From Chloroflexota bacterium (GTDB lineage Bacteria > Chloroflexota > UBA11872): 64,000 bases of DNA. Below, one piece after another: positions 9,961-17,792 of this stretch (positions within the stretch are counted from its first letter, which is position 1; each line of letters starts with the position of its first letter). The stretch lies in contig JAPOXD010000030.1 in assembly GCA_026707285.1 (NCBI GenBank), forward strand, positions 1 through 64,000, read 5' to 3'. Both the position numbers and the translations under genes were made by a program. Under the pieces are notes generated by a model. That model had not been told where the DNA came from, made no database searches, and saw only the letters and a program-made list of their open reading frames with translations.

Positions 9961-10724
9961 GCTCCCTGCGGGTCGAGCAGGTAGGCGATGCGGCCCACCA
10001 TGGGGATGTCCTTTGGCGGCAGGGCCACGCGCCCACCGGCTGCCGTCACGTGCGCAACCGCCGCCTCCACATCCTCAATCTGAAAGTAGACGCTCCAGTG
10101 TGCCGGCACGCCGCGCTCGCGCAGATGCACCGGCATCGCCATGATTCCCGACGCGCCGACTCCGCCGGACAAGAGGATGGTGTAGGCACCCTCCTCGGCC
10201 ATCGTCAGCGTCTCGGACTCCATGCCCAGCAGTTCCGCATAGAACGCGGTGGCCGTGTCCGGATCCTGGGTCAGGAGCTCGCACCAGTGGATCGTGTTCG
10301 GCTCGGACTTCACGCCGGTGCCGATGTGCCCCTTCGCCTGCCAGAACGCCACGTGCGCACCGGCGGGATCGCTGATGATGCTCATGCGGCCCGCCTCGAA
10401 CACGTCGAACGGCGGCGCGCCGACCGTGCCGCCCAGCTCAGGCACCCGCGCCGCGATGGCGTCCACGTCGTCAACCGCGAGGTGGATCATCCAGTGCGGC
10501 GGAATCCCCGCCTCCCGCTGGTCCTGCGGCTGCTCGTACATGCCGCCCACGAACGCGCCGTCCACCATCGCCATCGTGTAGAAGACGTTTCCGGCCTCGT
10601 CCATCGGGTTGTCCTGGCAGTCCCACCCGAACAGGTCCGCATAGAACGCCTTGGCCGCCACCTGATCGGTCGTCGCCAGATCGACCCAGCAGGGGGCGCC
10701 TTGCGAGTGGCTGGTGATCTTCAT
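9933..10724 (-). CDS. VOC-superfamily (glyoxalase/bleomycin-resistance fold) protein, two domains
   Basis: 263 residues made of two VOC modules (about 10-120 and 135-255). Each opens with a pattern like 'WVDLATTDQVAAKAFYADLFGW' / 'WCELLTQDPDTATAFYAELLGM' (quoted in full this is over several strands) and ends with an 'ISDPAGAHVAFWQ' / 'LLDPQGAGFGL' strand. Metal-binding His/Glu candidates are present, but the reaction cannot be assigned; such tandem VOC proteins are often called hydroxylases or lyases without proof. ATG 10,724 is preferred to TTG 10,736. The last eight codons and the TGA stop lie inside a dispersed repeat (9932-9960), so the present C-terminus was set by repeat insertion or capture. 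Confidence 0.8.
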   Translation of the reverse strand: MKITSHSQGAPCWVDLATTDQVAAKAFYADLFGWDCQDNPMDEAGNVFYTMAMVDGAFVGGMYEQPQDQREAGIPPHWMIHLAVDDVDAIAARVPELGGTVGAPPFDVFEAGRMSIISDPAGAHVAFWQAKGHIGTGVKSEPNTIHWCELLTQDPDTATAFYAELLGMESETLTMAEEGAYTILLSGGVGASGIMAMPVHLRERGVPAHWSVYFQIEDVEAAVAHVTAAGGRVALPPKDIPMVGRIAYLLDPQGAGFGLTQPE

Positions 10725-10932
10725 CGACAGTTCCAAGCCCTTTCACTTCGAGGGCCATGCAGCGTATTGAATGAGAACGCTCCGAGGCCATGCTGACCAA
10801 GCAACACGCGGGAGCGGCTCGGGCGTAGAATAGCCTAGATCCTCGTCGGTCCGCTTGACGACGAATCGAGCCTCACTGGGGGCCCGGGAATCTCCCACTC
10901 GCCCATCAAGTAGTTGCCAGAATAAGCAGAAT

Positions 10933-10945
10933 TAATCCCAGATTA
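10933..10945. promoter_or_regulatory. possible MarR operator (inverted repeat)
   Basis: TAATC-cca-GATTA is a perfect 5-bp inverted repeat in an unusually A/T-rich patch, 45 bases before the first MarR start. MarR dimers typically bind such short palindromes near their own promoter. No clear -35/-10 pair could be fixed around it. Confidence 0.3.
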
Positions 10946-10990
10946 GTGGCACGTCCCGCATCTTTCGATCGAGTGCGTCCAGGCACCAAT

Positions 10991-11530
10991 ATGCTACGAT
11001 CTCAGGGGTGCCGCCATGGAATCGCAAGGTTCGCTCCCGAATGGTCGCGCGTTAACTTGGAAGGCCAGCAAATCAACCCGTCGGTGAATGCCCAAGCCGT
11101 TCGATTGCAGGACGGATTGAGGCGGTTGACGCTTGCCATTGTCGAAGGACTCCAGCAGCAACTGTCGCCGTATCAAGTCGATGCCGTGGAATACACGATA
11201 CTCGGGGTTTGTCTCGCCACTGGACCAATTACGATCAAAGATCTGCAGTCGAAAGTTCCGATTGACTATACGCAAATAAGTCGCACGACATCTCGACTCG
11301 AGGACAAGGGTCTCATGGCAAAGGCGCACCTCGCGGATGATCGGCGCGTCGTGAGGGTTGAGGTGACGGAGAAGGGCCGGGAGCTGATGCCAGAACTCAT
11401 GCAGAGCGCCCTGCGGTTCTACAAGGGTCTTGTTGGCGACATTAGCCAAGAGGAACTCGCGGCATGCACGGCCGTCATGCAGAAACTGTCAGCCCCGGGA
11501 GAGCCGGCAGAATCTGGTGGAACCCGGTGA
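10991..11530 (+). CDS. MarR family transcriptional regulator (first of a tandem pair)
   Basis: 179 residues from ATG 10,991. The start is uncertain: GTG 10,946 lies upstream, and TTG 11,058 would give a more typical 157-residue protein. The winged helix-turn-helix is clear: helices around 'YTILGVCLATGPITIKDL', recognition helix 'DYTQISRTTSRLEDKGL', wing 'DDRRVVRVEVTEKG'. N- and C-terminal helices would form the dimer interface. The stop overlaps the start of a second MarR gene (GTGA), so the two are almost certainly co-translated. The A/T-richer codon use of this pair differs from its neighbours and may mark transfer. Regulated genes are not evident; the divergent VOC gene is a candidate target. 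Confidence 0.85.
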   Translation: MLRSQGCRHGIARFAPEWSRVNLEGQQINPSVNAQAVRLQDGLRRLTLAIVEGLQQQLSPYQVDAVEYTILGVCLATGPITIKDLQSKVPIDYTQISRTTSRLEDKGLMAKAHLADDRRVVRVEVTEKGRELMPELMQSALRFYKGLVGDISQEELAACTAVMQKLSAPGEPAESGGTR

Positions 11531-12015
11531 ACGACGACATGCAAGGCGAGGTGTTGCAGGCGCAGATCGGACATCTGCAGCAGAACATCATGAGCGTGGT
11601 GCACATGATGTACCGTGGCATCGAGGAAGAATTGGCTCAAGACCGACTCGCTGTCGGCGTCTACTCGGTGCTTGCTGCATGTTTCATCAACGAACCAATC
11701 ACGGTTTCGGAAGTCCAGAAACATGTCGCGCTGGATACCGGACGGATCAGCCGGATCGTGTCCAACCTCGAAGAGAGAAACTTCGTGCGAAAGACACGCC
11801 TTCAAGTCGACCGACGGATGGTATCGATTGAAATGACAGACGAAGGCCGCGATATCGCGGCACGAGTCATGGGGAAAGTAGATTCGTTCTATGTCACGAC
11901 CATGAGTCGAATCACTGACGACGAATTGACGCATCTCATCGCGTTTATCGAAAAGCTGCTGGCGAACGCCGATCGCGTTCGCCATGAGATGAGCGAAGAA
12001 GCCGCGCGAGCGTAG
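11527..12015 (+). CDS. MarR family transcriptional regulator (second of a tandem pair)
   Basis: 162 residues from GTG 11,527, which overlaps the previous stop as GTGA; ATG 11,539 is a possible alternative. The wHTH is visible: 'YSVLAACFINEPITVSEV', recognition helix 'DTGRISRIVSNLEERNF', wing 'DRRMVSIEMTDEGRD'. It has the same length and order of elements as the upstream gene but low sequence identity, so this is an old duplication or a heterodimer-type pair. Overlapping genes suggest equal expression and possibly a heterodimeric regulator; that is inference. Confidence 0.87.
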   Translation: MNDDMQGEVLQAQIGHLQQNIMSVVHMMYRGIEEELAQDRLAVGVYSVLAACFINEPITVSEVQKHVALDTGRISRIVSNLEERNFVRKTRLQVDRRMVSIEMTDEGRDIAARVMGKVDSFYVTTMSRITDDELTHLIAFIEKLLANADRVRHEMSEEAARA

Positions 12016-12151
12016 CTGCTCGACGCTAGGCGCGATTTCGTCGCGGGCTGCTGTGCCGCAGGCCTAGCGTTCTCGCGATGACGGGCGACTCGAGCGCCGC
12101 CCCGCACTATCCGCACAGGTGTGTGGAATCGGGTCGGCGACGGACGCTTGG

Positions 12152-12586
12152 CTATCCGGCTTTCCTCGAAGCCTCGCTCAGCAGTTGGTGCCCCACGACG
12201 CCCAGCAGCACCGGCAGCGTGACGTCGATGAAGATCCACAGCAGCTCCGAGCTGTGCGCCGGATCGGCAAACTGCACGCCGAACCAGTTCCACAGCAGCG
12301 CCAGGAGGAACGGAACCGAGAAGTAGAACAGCACGTTCGCTTCCAGGTACTCCCGGGTCACCGTCTGGTCGGACAGGCTGGCGCACATGCGCTGCTTGCG
12401 CAGGAACGTCACGACCACCGTGAGCGCCACGGCGACTACCTGCAACGGGTTCATGACGCTCCACGCGGCCAGCGAGGCGTCCTCCCATGCCGGGTCATAA
12501 AACCGCGTGACGAGGAAGTGGATGGCCACCATGGCCCCCACGCCAAACAGGTAGACGGCGATGAGCCGCTTCAGGTTTGCCGCCAT
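12152..12586 (-). CDS. hypothetical four-helix membrane protein
   Basis: 144 residues from ATG 12,586. Four hydrophobic stretches (about 5-25, 42-62, 84-104, 113-133) predict a small inner-membrane protein with both ends in the cytoplasm. A charged loop 'RKQRMCASLSDQTVTREY' lies between helices 2 and 3. I recognise no family. It is convergent with the MarR pair and separated from the upstream Nudix gene by a repeat-bearing spacer, so it is probably transcribed alone. The coding call rests on length, codon pattern and coherent topology. Confidence 0.6.
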   Translation of the reverse strand: MAANLKRLIAVYLFGVGAMVAIHFLVTRFYDPAWEDASLAAWSVMNPLQVVAVALTVVVTFLRKQRMCASLSDQTVTREYLEANVLFYFSVPFLLALLWNWFGVQFADPAHSSELLWIFIDVTLPVLLGVVGHQLLSEASRKAG

Positions 12587-12745
12587 GAGACCCTCCAAAC
12601 TCCGTCGGTGCCCCGCGGCCAGCGGCGGATCCACCGCCCCGGGCTTCTGTCCGCCGGCGATTCTTGCACAAGGCTGGACGGTGGCTCACGGGCGAGTGAA
12701 GCGTGTCCGACGTTCCCGCGAAGCAGACTCTTGCGTTACCGCTCC

Positions 12746-12771
12746 GTCATTCCCGCGGAGGCGGGAATCCA
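12746..12771. repeat. dispersed palindromic repeat, perfect copy
   Basis: 'GTCATTCCCGCG-GAGG-CGGGAATCCA' is identical to the unit at 9849-9874: an 8-base arm ATTCCCGC/GCGGGAAT around a short loop. It sits in the 218-base gap between the membrane-protein gene and the Nudix gene. Confidence 0.65.
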
Positions 12772-12804
12772 TCTGTCCGTCGCCACCGGGCTCAACGTGC
12801 GCGC

Positions 12805-13311
12805 TCAGACGCCCGCGTCGGTCGGCTCGCTCGGCAGGTCACCCGCCACCAGCGGCGGGAGCAAATCCGCGAGGCGGCCGGGCACGAAGATCTCGCTTGA
12901 TTGCCGCACCTCTTCGACCGACCACCAGCGATGCTCGCGGAACTCCTCGAGCTCCGGCCCCTCCATGTGGCTCGGCGTGGTTCGGATCTGATCGGTGCGC
13001 GCGAGGAAATAGCGCTCGCGCCAGTCGTACCAACGCCCGTGCCACTGCGCCACGTGCCGCCGGTGCCAGACGCATGGGCCGACGCTGACGTTGCGAATGC
13101 CGGTCTCCTCGGCGCACTCGCGCCTGGCGGCCTGTTCGGCGGTCTCGCCCGGTTCGATCAATCCGCCGGGCATGTGCCAAAACGACTCCGGGCCGTGGAC
13201 GCGGCCGACGGTGACCGTCGCCAGGATCAACATCACGCGATCCCGCGGATCGAGCAGAATCACCCGCGCCGTCGGCCGCACAAACGGGTCGTCGGGATCG
13301 CCCAGGGCCAT
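12805..13311 (-). CDS. Nudix hydrolase
   Basis: 168 residues. The Nudix box GX5EX7REUXEEXGU is complete as 'GGLIEPGETAEQAARREC' followed by 'AEETGI' (about residues 49-72). It hydrolyses a nucleoside diphosphate linked to another group; the substrate is not predictable. The N-terminal 'RPTARVILLDPRDRVMLI' is typical of the small Nudix fold. The start lies 18 bases downstream of the dead toxin stub on the same strand, so this gene now occupies the position where the rest of the toxin gene would be expected. Confidence 0.9.
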   Translation of the reverse strand: MALGDPDDPFVRPTARVILLDPRDRVMLILATVTVGRVHGPESFWHMPGGLIEPGETAEQAARRECAEETGIRNVSVGPCVWHRRHVAQWHGRWYDWRERYFLARTDQIRTTPSHMEGPELEEFREHRWWSVEEVRQSSEIFVPGRLADLLPPLVAGDLPSEPTDAGV

Positions 13312-13329
13312 GGCGCCGGAAACCGGCCC

Positions 13330-13392
13330 TTAGTCAGCCTGTGCGTTGGCGTGACGAAGTTCGATCACCGCCGACGCGCCAGCGACAGTCAA
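13330..13392 (-). pseudogene. remnant of a PIN-domain (VapC/FitB-like) toxin gene
   Basis: Directly after the antitoxin stop, overlapping it as TTGA, a 20-codon frame reads MTVAGASAVIEL plus eight further residues and then TAA. PIN toxins start with MxVxDASAxxEL, so this is the toxin's first strand and helix with the first catalytic Asp changed to Gly, and everything after about 12 residues lost. Position, overlap type and sequence all fit a toxin-antitoxin pair. It is too short to be active. Confidence 0.55.
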
Positions 13393-13619
13393 CGCCGGTC
13401 GCGTTCCGCCCGCACCAGCTCAGCCGGAGACTCGGAAAGTTCCAGGCGCTCCCGCCCGGCGATGCGCGCCAACACCTCCTCAACCGGCGGAACCGACAGG
13501 GACTGCTCCAGCTCCCGCAGCAGGTAGTCGGAGAGACTGAGCCCGGCGCGGGCAGCGCGTTCCTTGGCCTCGCGATGCACGTGGTCCGGGACGTTCCGGA
13601 TTTGAATCGTCTTTGGCAC
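13389..13619 (-). CDS. orphan ribbon-helix-helix antitoxin (FitA/VapB-like)
   Basis: 76 residues from GTG 13,619. The N-terminal 'KTIQIRNVPDHVHREAKERA' is the ribbon strand plus first helix of FitA-type antitoxins, and 'GLSLSDYLLRELEQSL' is the second helix. The C-terminal half (about 45-76) would wrap the toxin. The longer frame upstream has no coding character and runs through the B12 riboswitch region read backwards. The partner toxin survives only as a stub, so the protein is an orphan; it may persist as a DNA-binding regulator or be decaying. Confidence 0.75.
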   Translation of the reverse strand: MPKTIQIRNVPDHVHREAKERAARAGLSLSDYLLRELEQSLSVPPVEEVLARIAGRERLELSESPAELVRAERDRR

Positions 13620-13754
13620 GTTGCTGAAGGTACTCCATGTCCGCCGTTTGCGACGTCCCCGATTCTCGCCGGCCGTTCCGCGGTCCGGCCCTGCCGGCTG
13701 CTTGACAGGCCTCGACGATGCCGGAAATACTCCGCGCCAACTGAATATCGAAAC

Positions 13755-13925
13755 ACCGTTCGCTTCAGGTGCCCACCCAGGGAGAATAGGGAAGGCGGTG
13801 AGAATCCGCCGCGGTTGCGCCACTGTAAGCGGGATTTTTGGGGCCGGCGCCCACTGTCAGACTTCTGATGGGAAGGGCCCGGCAAACCACCTAAGCCCGT
13901 AAGCCAGGAGACCTGCCTGAGCGAG
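13755..13925 (+). ncRNA. cobalamin (B12) riboswitch
   Basis: Conserved elements occur in order: 'GGTGCCC' (13,768), 'GAATAGGGAAG' (13,784), 'CGGTGAGAATCCGCCGCGG' (13,796), 'GCGCCACTGTAAGCGGG' (13,817) and the B12 box 'AAGCCAGGAGACCTGCC' (13,901-13,917). This is the standard adenosylcobalamin aptamer. It lies about 100 bases before btuC, the first gene of the uptake and salvage operon, and should repress it when B12 is plentiful. Exact ends are estimates. Confidence 0.95.
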
Positions 13926-13992
13926 AGGTGACCACTCTCCGCCATAGAGAGGGTCCTCGCGGTCAGGTCGTTGCACCTGGCACACGGAAGCC

Positions 13993-14020
13993 CAGGTCTC
14001 CAGCGGAGAGCCGCTGGAGG
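13993..14020 (+). promoter_or_regulatory. riboswitch expression platform: ribosome-binding-site hairpin and competing pairing
   Basis: CTCCAGCGG (13,998-14,006), loop AGAG, CCGCTGGAG (14,011-14,019) is a perfect 9-bp hairpin that buries the Shine-Dalgarno GGAGG (14,016-14,020) of the GTG start at 14,027. The overlapping stretch CAGGTCTCC (13,993-14,001) is an exact 9-base complement of GGAGACCTG inside the B12 box (13,907-13,915). The two pairings exclude each other, as expected for a translational on/off switch. Confidence 0.7.
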
Positions 14021-14026
14021 TGAGGC

Positions 14027-15106
14027 GTGCTCGGGGCCGCGCGACTGACGTCGCTGCGCAACTACCGCCAGGCTGGCATCTCAATCCGCCTCGTCGTTGG
14101 CGGTGCCGTGCTCGCGGCGCTCGCGCTTGCGGCGGCCCTGGTTTCGCTCAGTCTGGGGCCGGTCGACATCCCGGTCGACCACGTGGCGTCCATCGTGCTC
14201 TCGTTTGTCGGGATCGAGCTCGCCGACGTCGGCCGCACTGAGCACCTCGTCATCGAGCAAATCCGGCTGCCGCGAATCCTGGTGGGCGCCGTGGTCGGCA
14301 TGGCGCTGGCGGTAGCGGGCGCCACCATGCAGGGGCTGTTTCGCAACCCGATGGCCGACCCCGGCATCATCGGGGTTTCCGCGGGCGGCGCCCTCGGCGC
14401 GGTAGTTGCGATTGCCACCGGCGCGACGGGCCTGTTCTTTTTGGCCCTGCCGACCTTCGCCTTCGTTGGCGCCCTTGCCGCCACGTTTCTCGTCTACGGC
14501 ATCGCGGCCGTCGGCGGCCATTTCTCCATGGCCACCCTGTTGCTGGCCGGCATCGCCGTGAATGCATTTCTCGGCGCGATCGTCTCCACGATCATCATCG
14601 TCCTGCCCGACAACGAGGCGCTGCGGGAGATTCTGTTCTGGCTCGCGGGCGGGCTCGACTCGCGCGCCTGGGAACACGTGCATATCTCGGCGCCGCTGAT
14701 TCTCGTCGCCACTGCCGTCATCCTCCTGGCCGCTCGCGACCTCAATCTGCTGATGCTGGGCGACGACGAGGCCCGCGCCATGGGGGTTCGAGTCGGCCTG
14801 ACGCGCGCCATGCTGCTCGCCGCCTCGGCGCTGGCAACCGGTGCGGCCGTGGCCGTCAGCGGGACCATCGCGTTCGTGGGCCTGGTGACGCCCCACATCC
14901 TGCGGCTGGTGCTGGGCCCCGATCACCGCGTGCTGATTCCGCTGAGCGCTATTGCCGGCGCGGTCTTCGTGATCGTTGCCGACACCGTCGCTCGGACCAT
15001 CGTCCAGCCCGCGGAGTTTCGGGTCGGCGTGCTCACGGCCTTCGTCGGCGCGCCGTTCTTCGTCCTTCTGCTGATTCGCAACAAACGTCAGGCGCAGGCG
15101 CTGTGA
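14027..15106 (+). CDS. btuC: corrinoid ABC transporter permease (BtuC/FecCD family)
   Basis: 359 residues with about ten membrane helices. FecCD-family signatures are present: 'AVAGATMQGLFRNPMADP' near the N-terminal third, the 'LLAGIAVNAFLGAI' helix, and 'ALATGAAVAVSGTIAFVGLVTPH' (two pieces of one conserved segment), which includes the loop that contacts the ATPase. The family covers B12, haem and iron-siderophore importers. The upstream B12 riboswitch and the cob genes behind it make cobalamin/corrinoid the substrate. The GTG start follows Shine-Dalgarno GGAGGTGAGG, which the hairpin described above can hide. Confidence 0.92.
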   Translation: MLGAARLTSLRNYRQAGISIRLVVGGAVLAALALAAALVSLSLGPVDIPVDHVASIVLSFVGIELADVGRTEHLVIEQIRLPRILVGAVVGMALAVAGATMQGLFRNPMADPGIIGVSAGGALGAVVAIATGATGLFFLALPTFAFVGALAATFLVYGIAAVGGHFSMATLLLAGIAVNAFLGAIVSTIIIVLPDNEALREILFWLAGGLDSRAWEHVHISAPLILVATAVILLAARDLNLLMLGDDEARAMGVRVGLTRAMLLAASALATGAAVAVSGTIAFVGLVTPHILRLVLGPDHRVLIPLSAIAGAVFVIVADTVARTIVQPAEFRVGVLTAFVGAPFFVLLLIRNKRQAQAL

Positions 15107-15244
15107 CGCGCACGCAACGGAGGGGCCGTCACTTGCCATCCCCCTAGCTACTCACCTTCCCCTGTCCGCACTCGCCGTGAATCGGCATCGCCCCAAGGTT
15201 GACCCAACGAAGGGGTCGGCCCACCGAAAGGACTGCCCATAGAC

Positions 15245-16312
15245 ATGCCACGACTTCGCACATTCATCATGGCCCCCTTGGTGCTCACCGCGCTTACGCT
15301 CGCCTTCGCGGCTTGCGGGCCGGATCCGGTGGCGTCGCCAACCGGGGAAGCGGCCGATGTCGCGGCGGCGCTGCCGCCGGAGGTGGAGCAGGCGTTTGCG
15401 AACGTTCGCGGCATCGTCGACCCCACCAACTTCAGCTGGCCCCGCGAAGTCGAGGGACTCAACGGCGTGGTCAGCATCCCGTTCAAGCCGCTGCGCATCA
15501 TCACGGCCTCGGTTGGACACGACGAAATGACCCTGGCCCTAGTGCCGTTGGAGCGGCTGGTGGCCGTCGGCAGCGCCTCCCAGGACGCGACCTACTCCAA
15601 CGTTGCCGGCTTGCTGCAGGACAAGACTCAGATCTCCCGCGACCCCGAGACGATCATTGCCGAGGCGCCGGACATCGTCGTCACCAGCCCATTCTTTTCG
15701 GCTGACGGCGTCGAAGCTCTCGCAAAGGCCGGCGTGCTGGTGATCCAGACCGAGCTGAAGCACGACGCGGAGGCCCGCATCAACAACATCCTCCTGATGG
15801 GCTACATCTTTGGCGAAGAAGAGCGGGCCGTGGAGTTCGCCACCGAGGTACGCGACCGGTATGAGGCCCTCATTGCCGTGACCGGCGCCGTCGAAACCCG
15901 TCCGCGCGTGCTGGCGCTCACCCAATACTCCGACAAGCTGTGGGTGGCCGGGGCGGACTCGACCGAGGGCAGCGTGATTGAAGCGGCCGGCGGGCTGAAT
16001 GCGGCGGCTGACGCTGGAGTCGAGGGCAACCAGACCACCAGCCTCGAGGGCGTAATTGCCATGGCGCCTGAGGTCATCGTGATCGCCCAGCCCAGGGAAT
16101 TTGGAGCCGAGGAATTCAGGCAGAGCCTCCTCGACAATGAGGCCCTGGCCGAGCTTCCGGCAATCAAGAACGAGGCAGTCCACATCGTCGAGGGCAAACA
16201 CTTCACCACGCTTTCGTATTGGAATATCCGGGGAGCCGAGGACCTGGCGCGGCTCCTGTGGCCCGAGGACTTCGCTGATTCCGAGAGCCCACCCTTTAGT
16301 CTGGCGGAATAG
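15245..16312 (+). CDS. btuF: corrinoid-binding lipoprotein (BtuF-like)
   Basis: 355 residues. A lipoprotein signal ends in FAAC (Cys at about residue 23). The mature part is a class III periplasmic-binding fold: 'ERLVAVGSASQDATYSNV', 'ETIIAEAPDIVVTSPF', a long linking helix ('EEERAVEFATEVRDRYEAL'), then 'EGVIAMAPEVIVIAQP'. In an organism without a true periplasm it would be tethered to the outer face of the membrane. It lies between the permease and ATPase genes; the 138 bases before it are the largest gap in the operon. Substrate assignment rests on the riboswitch context. Confidence 0.9.
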   Translation: MPRLRTFIMAPLVLTALTLAFAACGPDPVASPTGEAADVAAALPPEVEQAFANVRGIVDPTNFSWPREVEGLNGVVSIPFKPLRIITASVGHDEMTLALVPLERLVAVGSASQDATYSNVAGLLQDKTQISRDPETIIAEAPDIVVTSPFFSADGVEALAKAGVLVIQTELKHDAEARINNILLMGYIFGEEERAVEFATEVRDRYEALIAVTGAVETRPRVLALTQYSDKLWVAGADSTEGSVIEAAGGLNAAADAGVEGNQTTSLEGVIAMAPEVIVIAQPREFGAEEFRQSLLDNEALAELPAIKNEAVHIVEGKHFTTLSYWNIRGAEDLARLLWPEDFADSESPPFSLAE

Positions 16313-16315
16313 CCC

Positions 16316-17218
16316 ATGACCCGACTTGCACCACCCACGGCGCTCCAAGCCGACGATCTGAGTCTCCGAGTCGAAGCCCAATCGCTCTTGGAGCGGGTGA
16401 ACGTGAACGCGGATCAGGGTCAGCTGGTTGGCGTCATCGGACCGAACGGCGCGGGGAAGTCCACGCTTCTCCGCGCCATGGCCGGTGTCCTTCGTCCGTG
16501 CGAAGGCGGAGTTTGGCTCGAGGGCGCCGACCTGGCGTCACTCTCGGCCAAGCAGGCTGCGGCCAAGCTGGCGCTGGTGCCGCAGCTCGCGCCCTACACC
16601 CACGGATTCACCGTGCGCGAGCTCGTAATCATGGGGCGCTATCCCCACTTGGGCCGCTTTCAAATCGAGGGTCCGGCCGACGACGACATTGCTCGCGAGG
16701 CCATGCGCTTGACCGAAACCGAGGAGTTCGAGGAGCGAACGCTGGACACCCTGTCCGGCGGCGAGCGCCAGCGCGTCTTCGTTTCGCGAGCCCTGGCGCA
16801 GCAGCCCCGCGTGCTGTTGCTGGACGAGCCGACCGCAAACCTGGACGTGTTGCACAAGCTGCGCGTGCTGGATCTGGTCCGTCGCCTCGTGGATGAGGGG
16901 CTCACCGCAGTGGCCGCCATCCACGACCTCAGCATGGCGGCGCGCTACTGCGATCGCTTGATCCTGCTCGCTTCCGGCCGGGTGCTTGCCGAAGGCACCC
17001 CGGAGGAGGTGCTGGCGCCGGAGATCATCGAATCGGCGTTCGGCGTTGAGTCGGCCGTCTATCGCGATCCCGTCACGGGATCTCTGGCGATCAGCGTGAT
17101 CGGTCCATCGGGAAGGAACGGGGCTCCGACCCCAGCCGCCGGCGCCAACGGCCAAAATGACGGAGAAGGTGTTCGGGCCGGTGCCATCGCACCGAGTGCG
17201 AATGCAGGCCGAACATGA
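16316..17218 (+). CDS. btuD: corrinoid ABC transporter ATP-binding protein (BtuD/FecE family)
   Basis: 300 residues. Walker A 'GPNGAGKST' (about 42-50), Q-loop 'LVPQLAPYTHGF', signature 'LSGGERQRV' (about 144-152), Walker B 'VLLLDEPTANLD' and switch His in 'AAIHDLSMA' are all intact. A 45-residue C-terminal tail after the core is poorly conserved. It starts three bases after the btuF stop. Its own stop overlaps the next start as ATGA, tying transport to corrinoid adenosylation. Confidence 0.93.
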   Translation: MTRLAPPTALQADDLSLRVEAQSLLERVNVNADQGQLVGVIGPNGAGKSTLLRAMAGVLRPCEGGVWLEGADLASLSAKQAAAKLALVPQLAPYTHGFTVRELVIMGRYPHLGRFQIEGPADDDIAREAMRLTETEEFEERTLDTLSGGERQRVFVSRALAQQPRVLLLDEPTANLDVLHKLRVLDLVRRLVDEGLTAVAAIHDLSMAARYCDRLILLASGRVLAEGTPEEVLAPEIIESAFGVESAVYRDPVTGSLAISVIGPSGRNGAPTPAAGANGQNDGEGVRAGAIAPSANAGRT

Positions 17219-17790
17219 GCGGCCGCGATCCGCACACGCCGCCCGCCGAGGTCGCGACAACGCGTCGCAAACGCCATGGGCTGGTAATCGTCAACACCGG
17301 CGAGGGCAAGGGCAAGACCACGGCCGCCCTTGGGGTGATCTTTCGCGCCTGGGGACGGGATTTCAGAATCCGCATGTTCCAGTTCATCAAGCACACCGGC
17401 GCCACGTTTGGCGAACACCGCGCGGCCATGCGGCTCGATATCCCCATCGAGGCGCTCGGCGACGGCTTCACCTGGCTGTCAAAGGACATGGATCGCACCC
17501 AGGCCCTGGCCGTGGAGCAGTGGGGGCGTTGCAAGGAAGCCATCCTGGAGGGTGAGGAAGACATCATCGTGCTCGATGAATTCACCTACGCCATGCACTA
17601 CGGATGGGTGCCGGTGGACGACGTCGTGGACACCCTCGGGCAGCGACCGGCGCGCATGCACGTCATCATCACGGGTCGCTATGCGCCGCAGGAGCTGATC
17701 GACTGCGCCGACCTGGTGACCGAAATGCGCATGATCAAGCATCCCTACCGCGAGCAGGGCATTCGCGCCCAACAGGGAATTGAGTTCTAG
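17215..17790 (+). CDS. cobO: cob(I)yrinic acid a,c-diamide adenosyltransferase (CobA/CobO type)
   Basis: 191 residues. The CobA-type P-loop reads 'GEGKGKTTAALG' (about 26-37), with 'FQFIKH' and 'DGFTWLSKD' substrate-loop motifs and 'DIIVLDEFTYAMHYGW' as the Walker B region. It transfers 5'-deoxyadenosine from ATP to Co(I) corrinoid, making the adenosyl form used by later steps. The start overlaps the btuD stop by four bases. Adenosylation directly after import fits salvage of corrinoids. Confidence 0.95.
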   Translation: MSGRDPHTPPAEVATTRRKRHGLVIVNTGEGKGKTTAALGVIFRAWGRDFRIRMFQFIKHTGATFGEHRAAMRLDIPIEALGDGFTWLSKDMDRTQALAVEQWGRCKEAILEGEEDIIVLDEFTYAMHYGWVPVDDVVDTLGQRPARMHVIITGRYAPQELIDCADLVTEMRMIKHPYREQGIRAQQGIEF

Positions 17791-17792
17791 AC

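Noticed and set aside
13620-13823. N-terminal extension of the RHH antitoxin frame
   Set aside because: This part overlaps the B12 riboswitch on the other strand and shows no coding pattern; the family start is at GTG 13,619.
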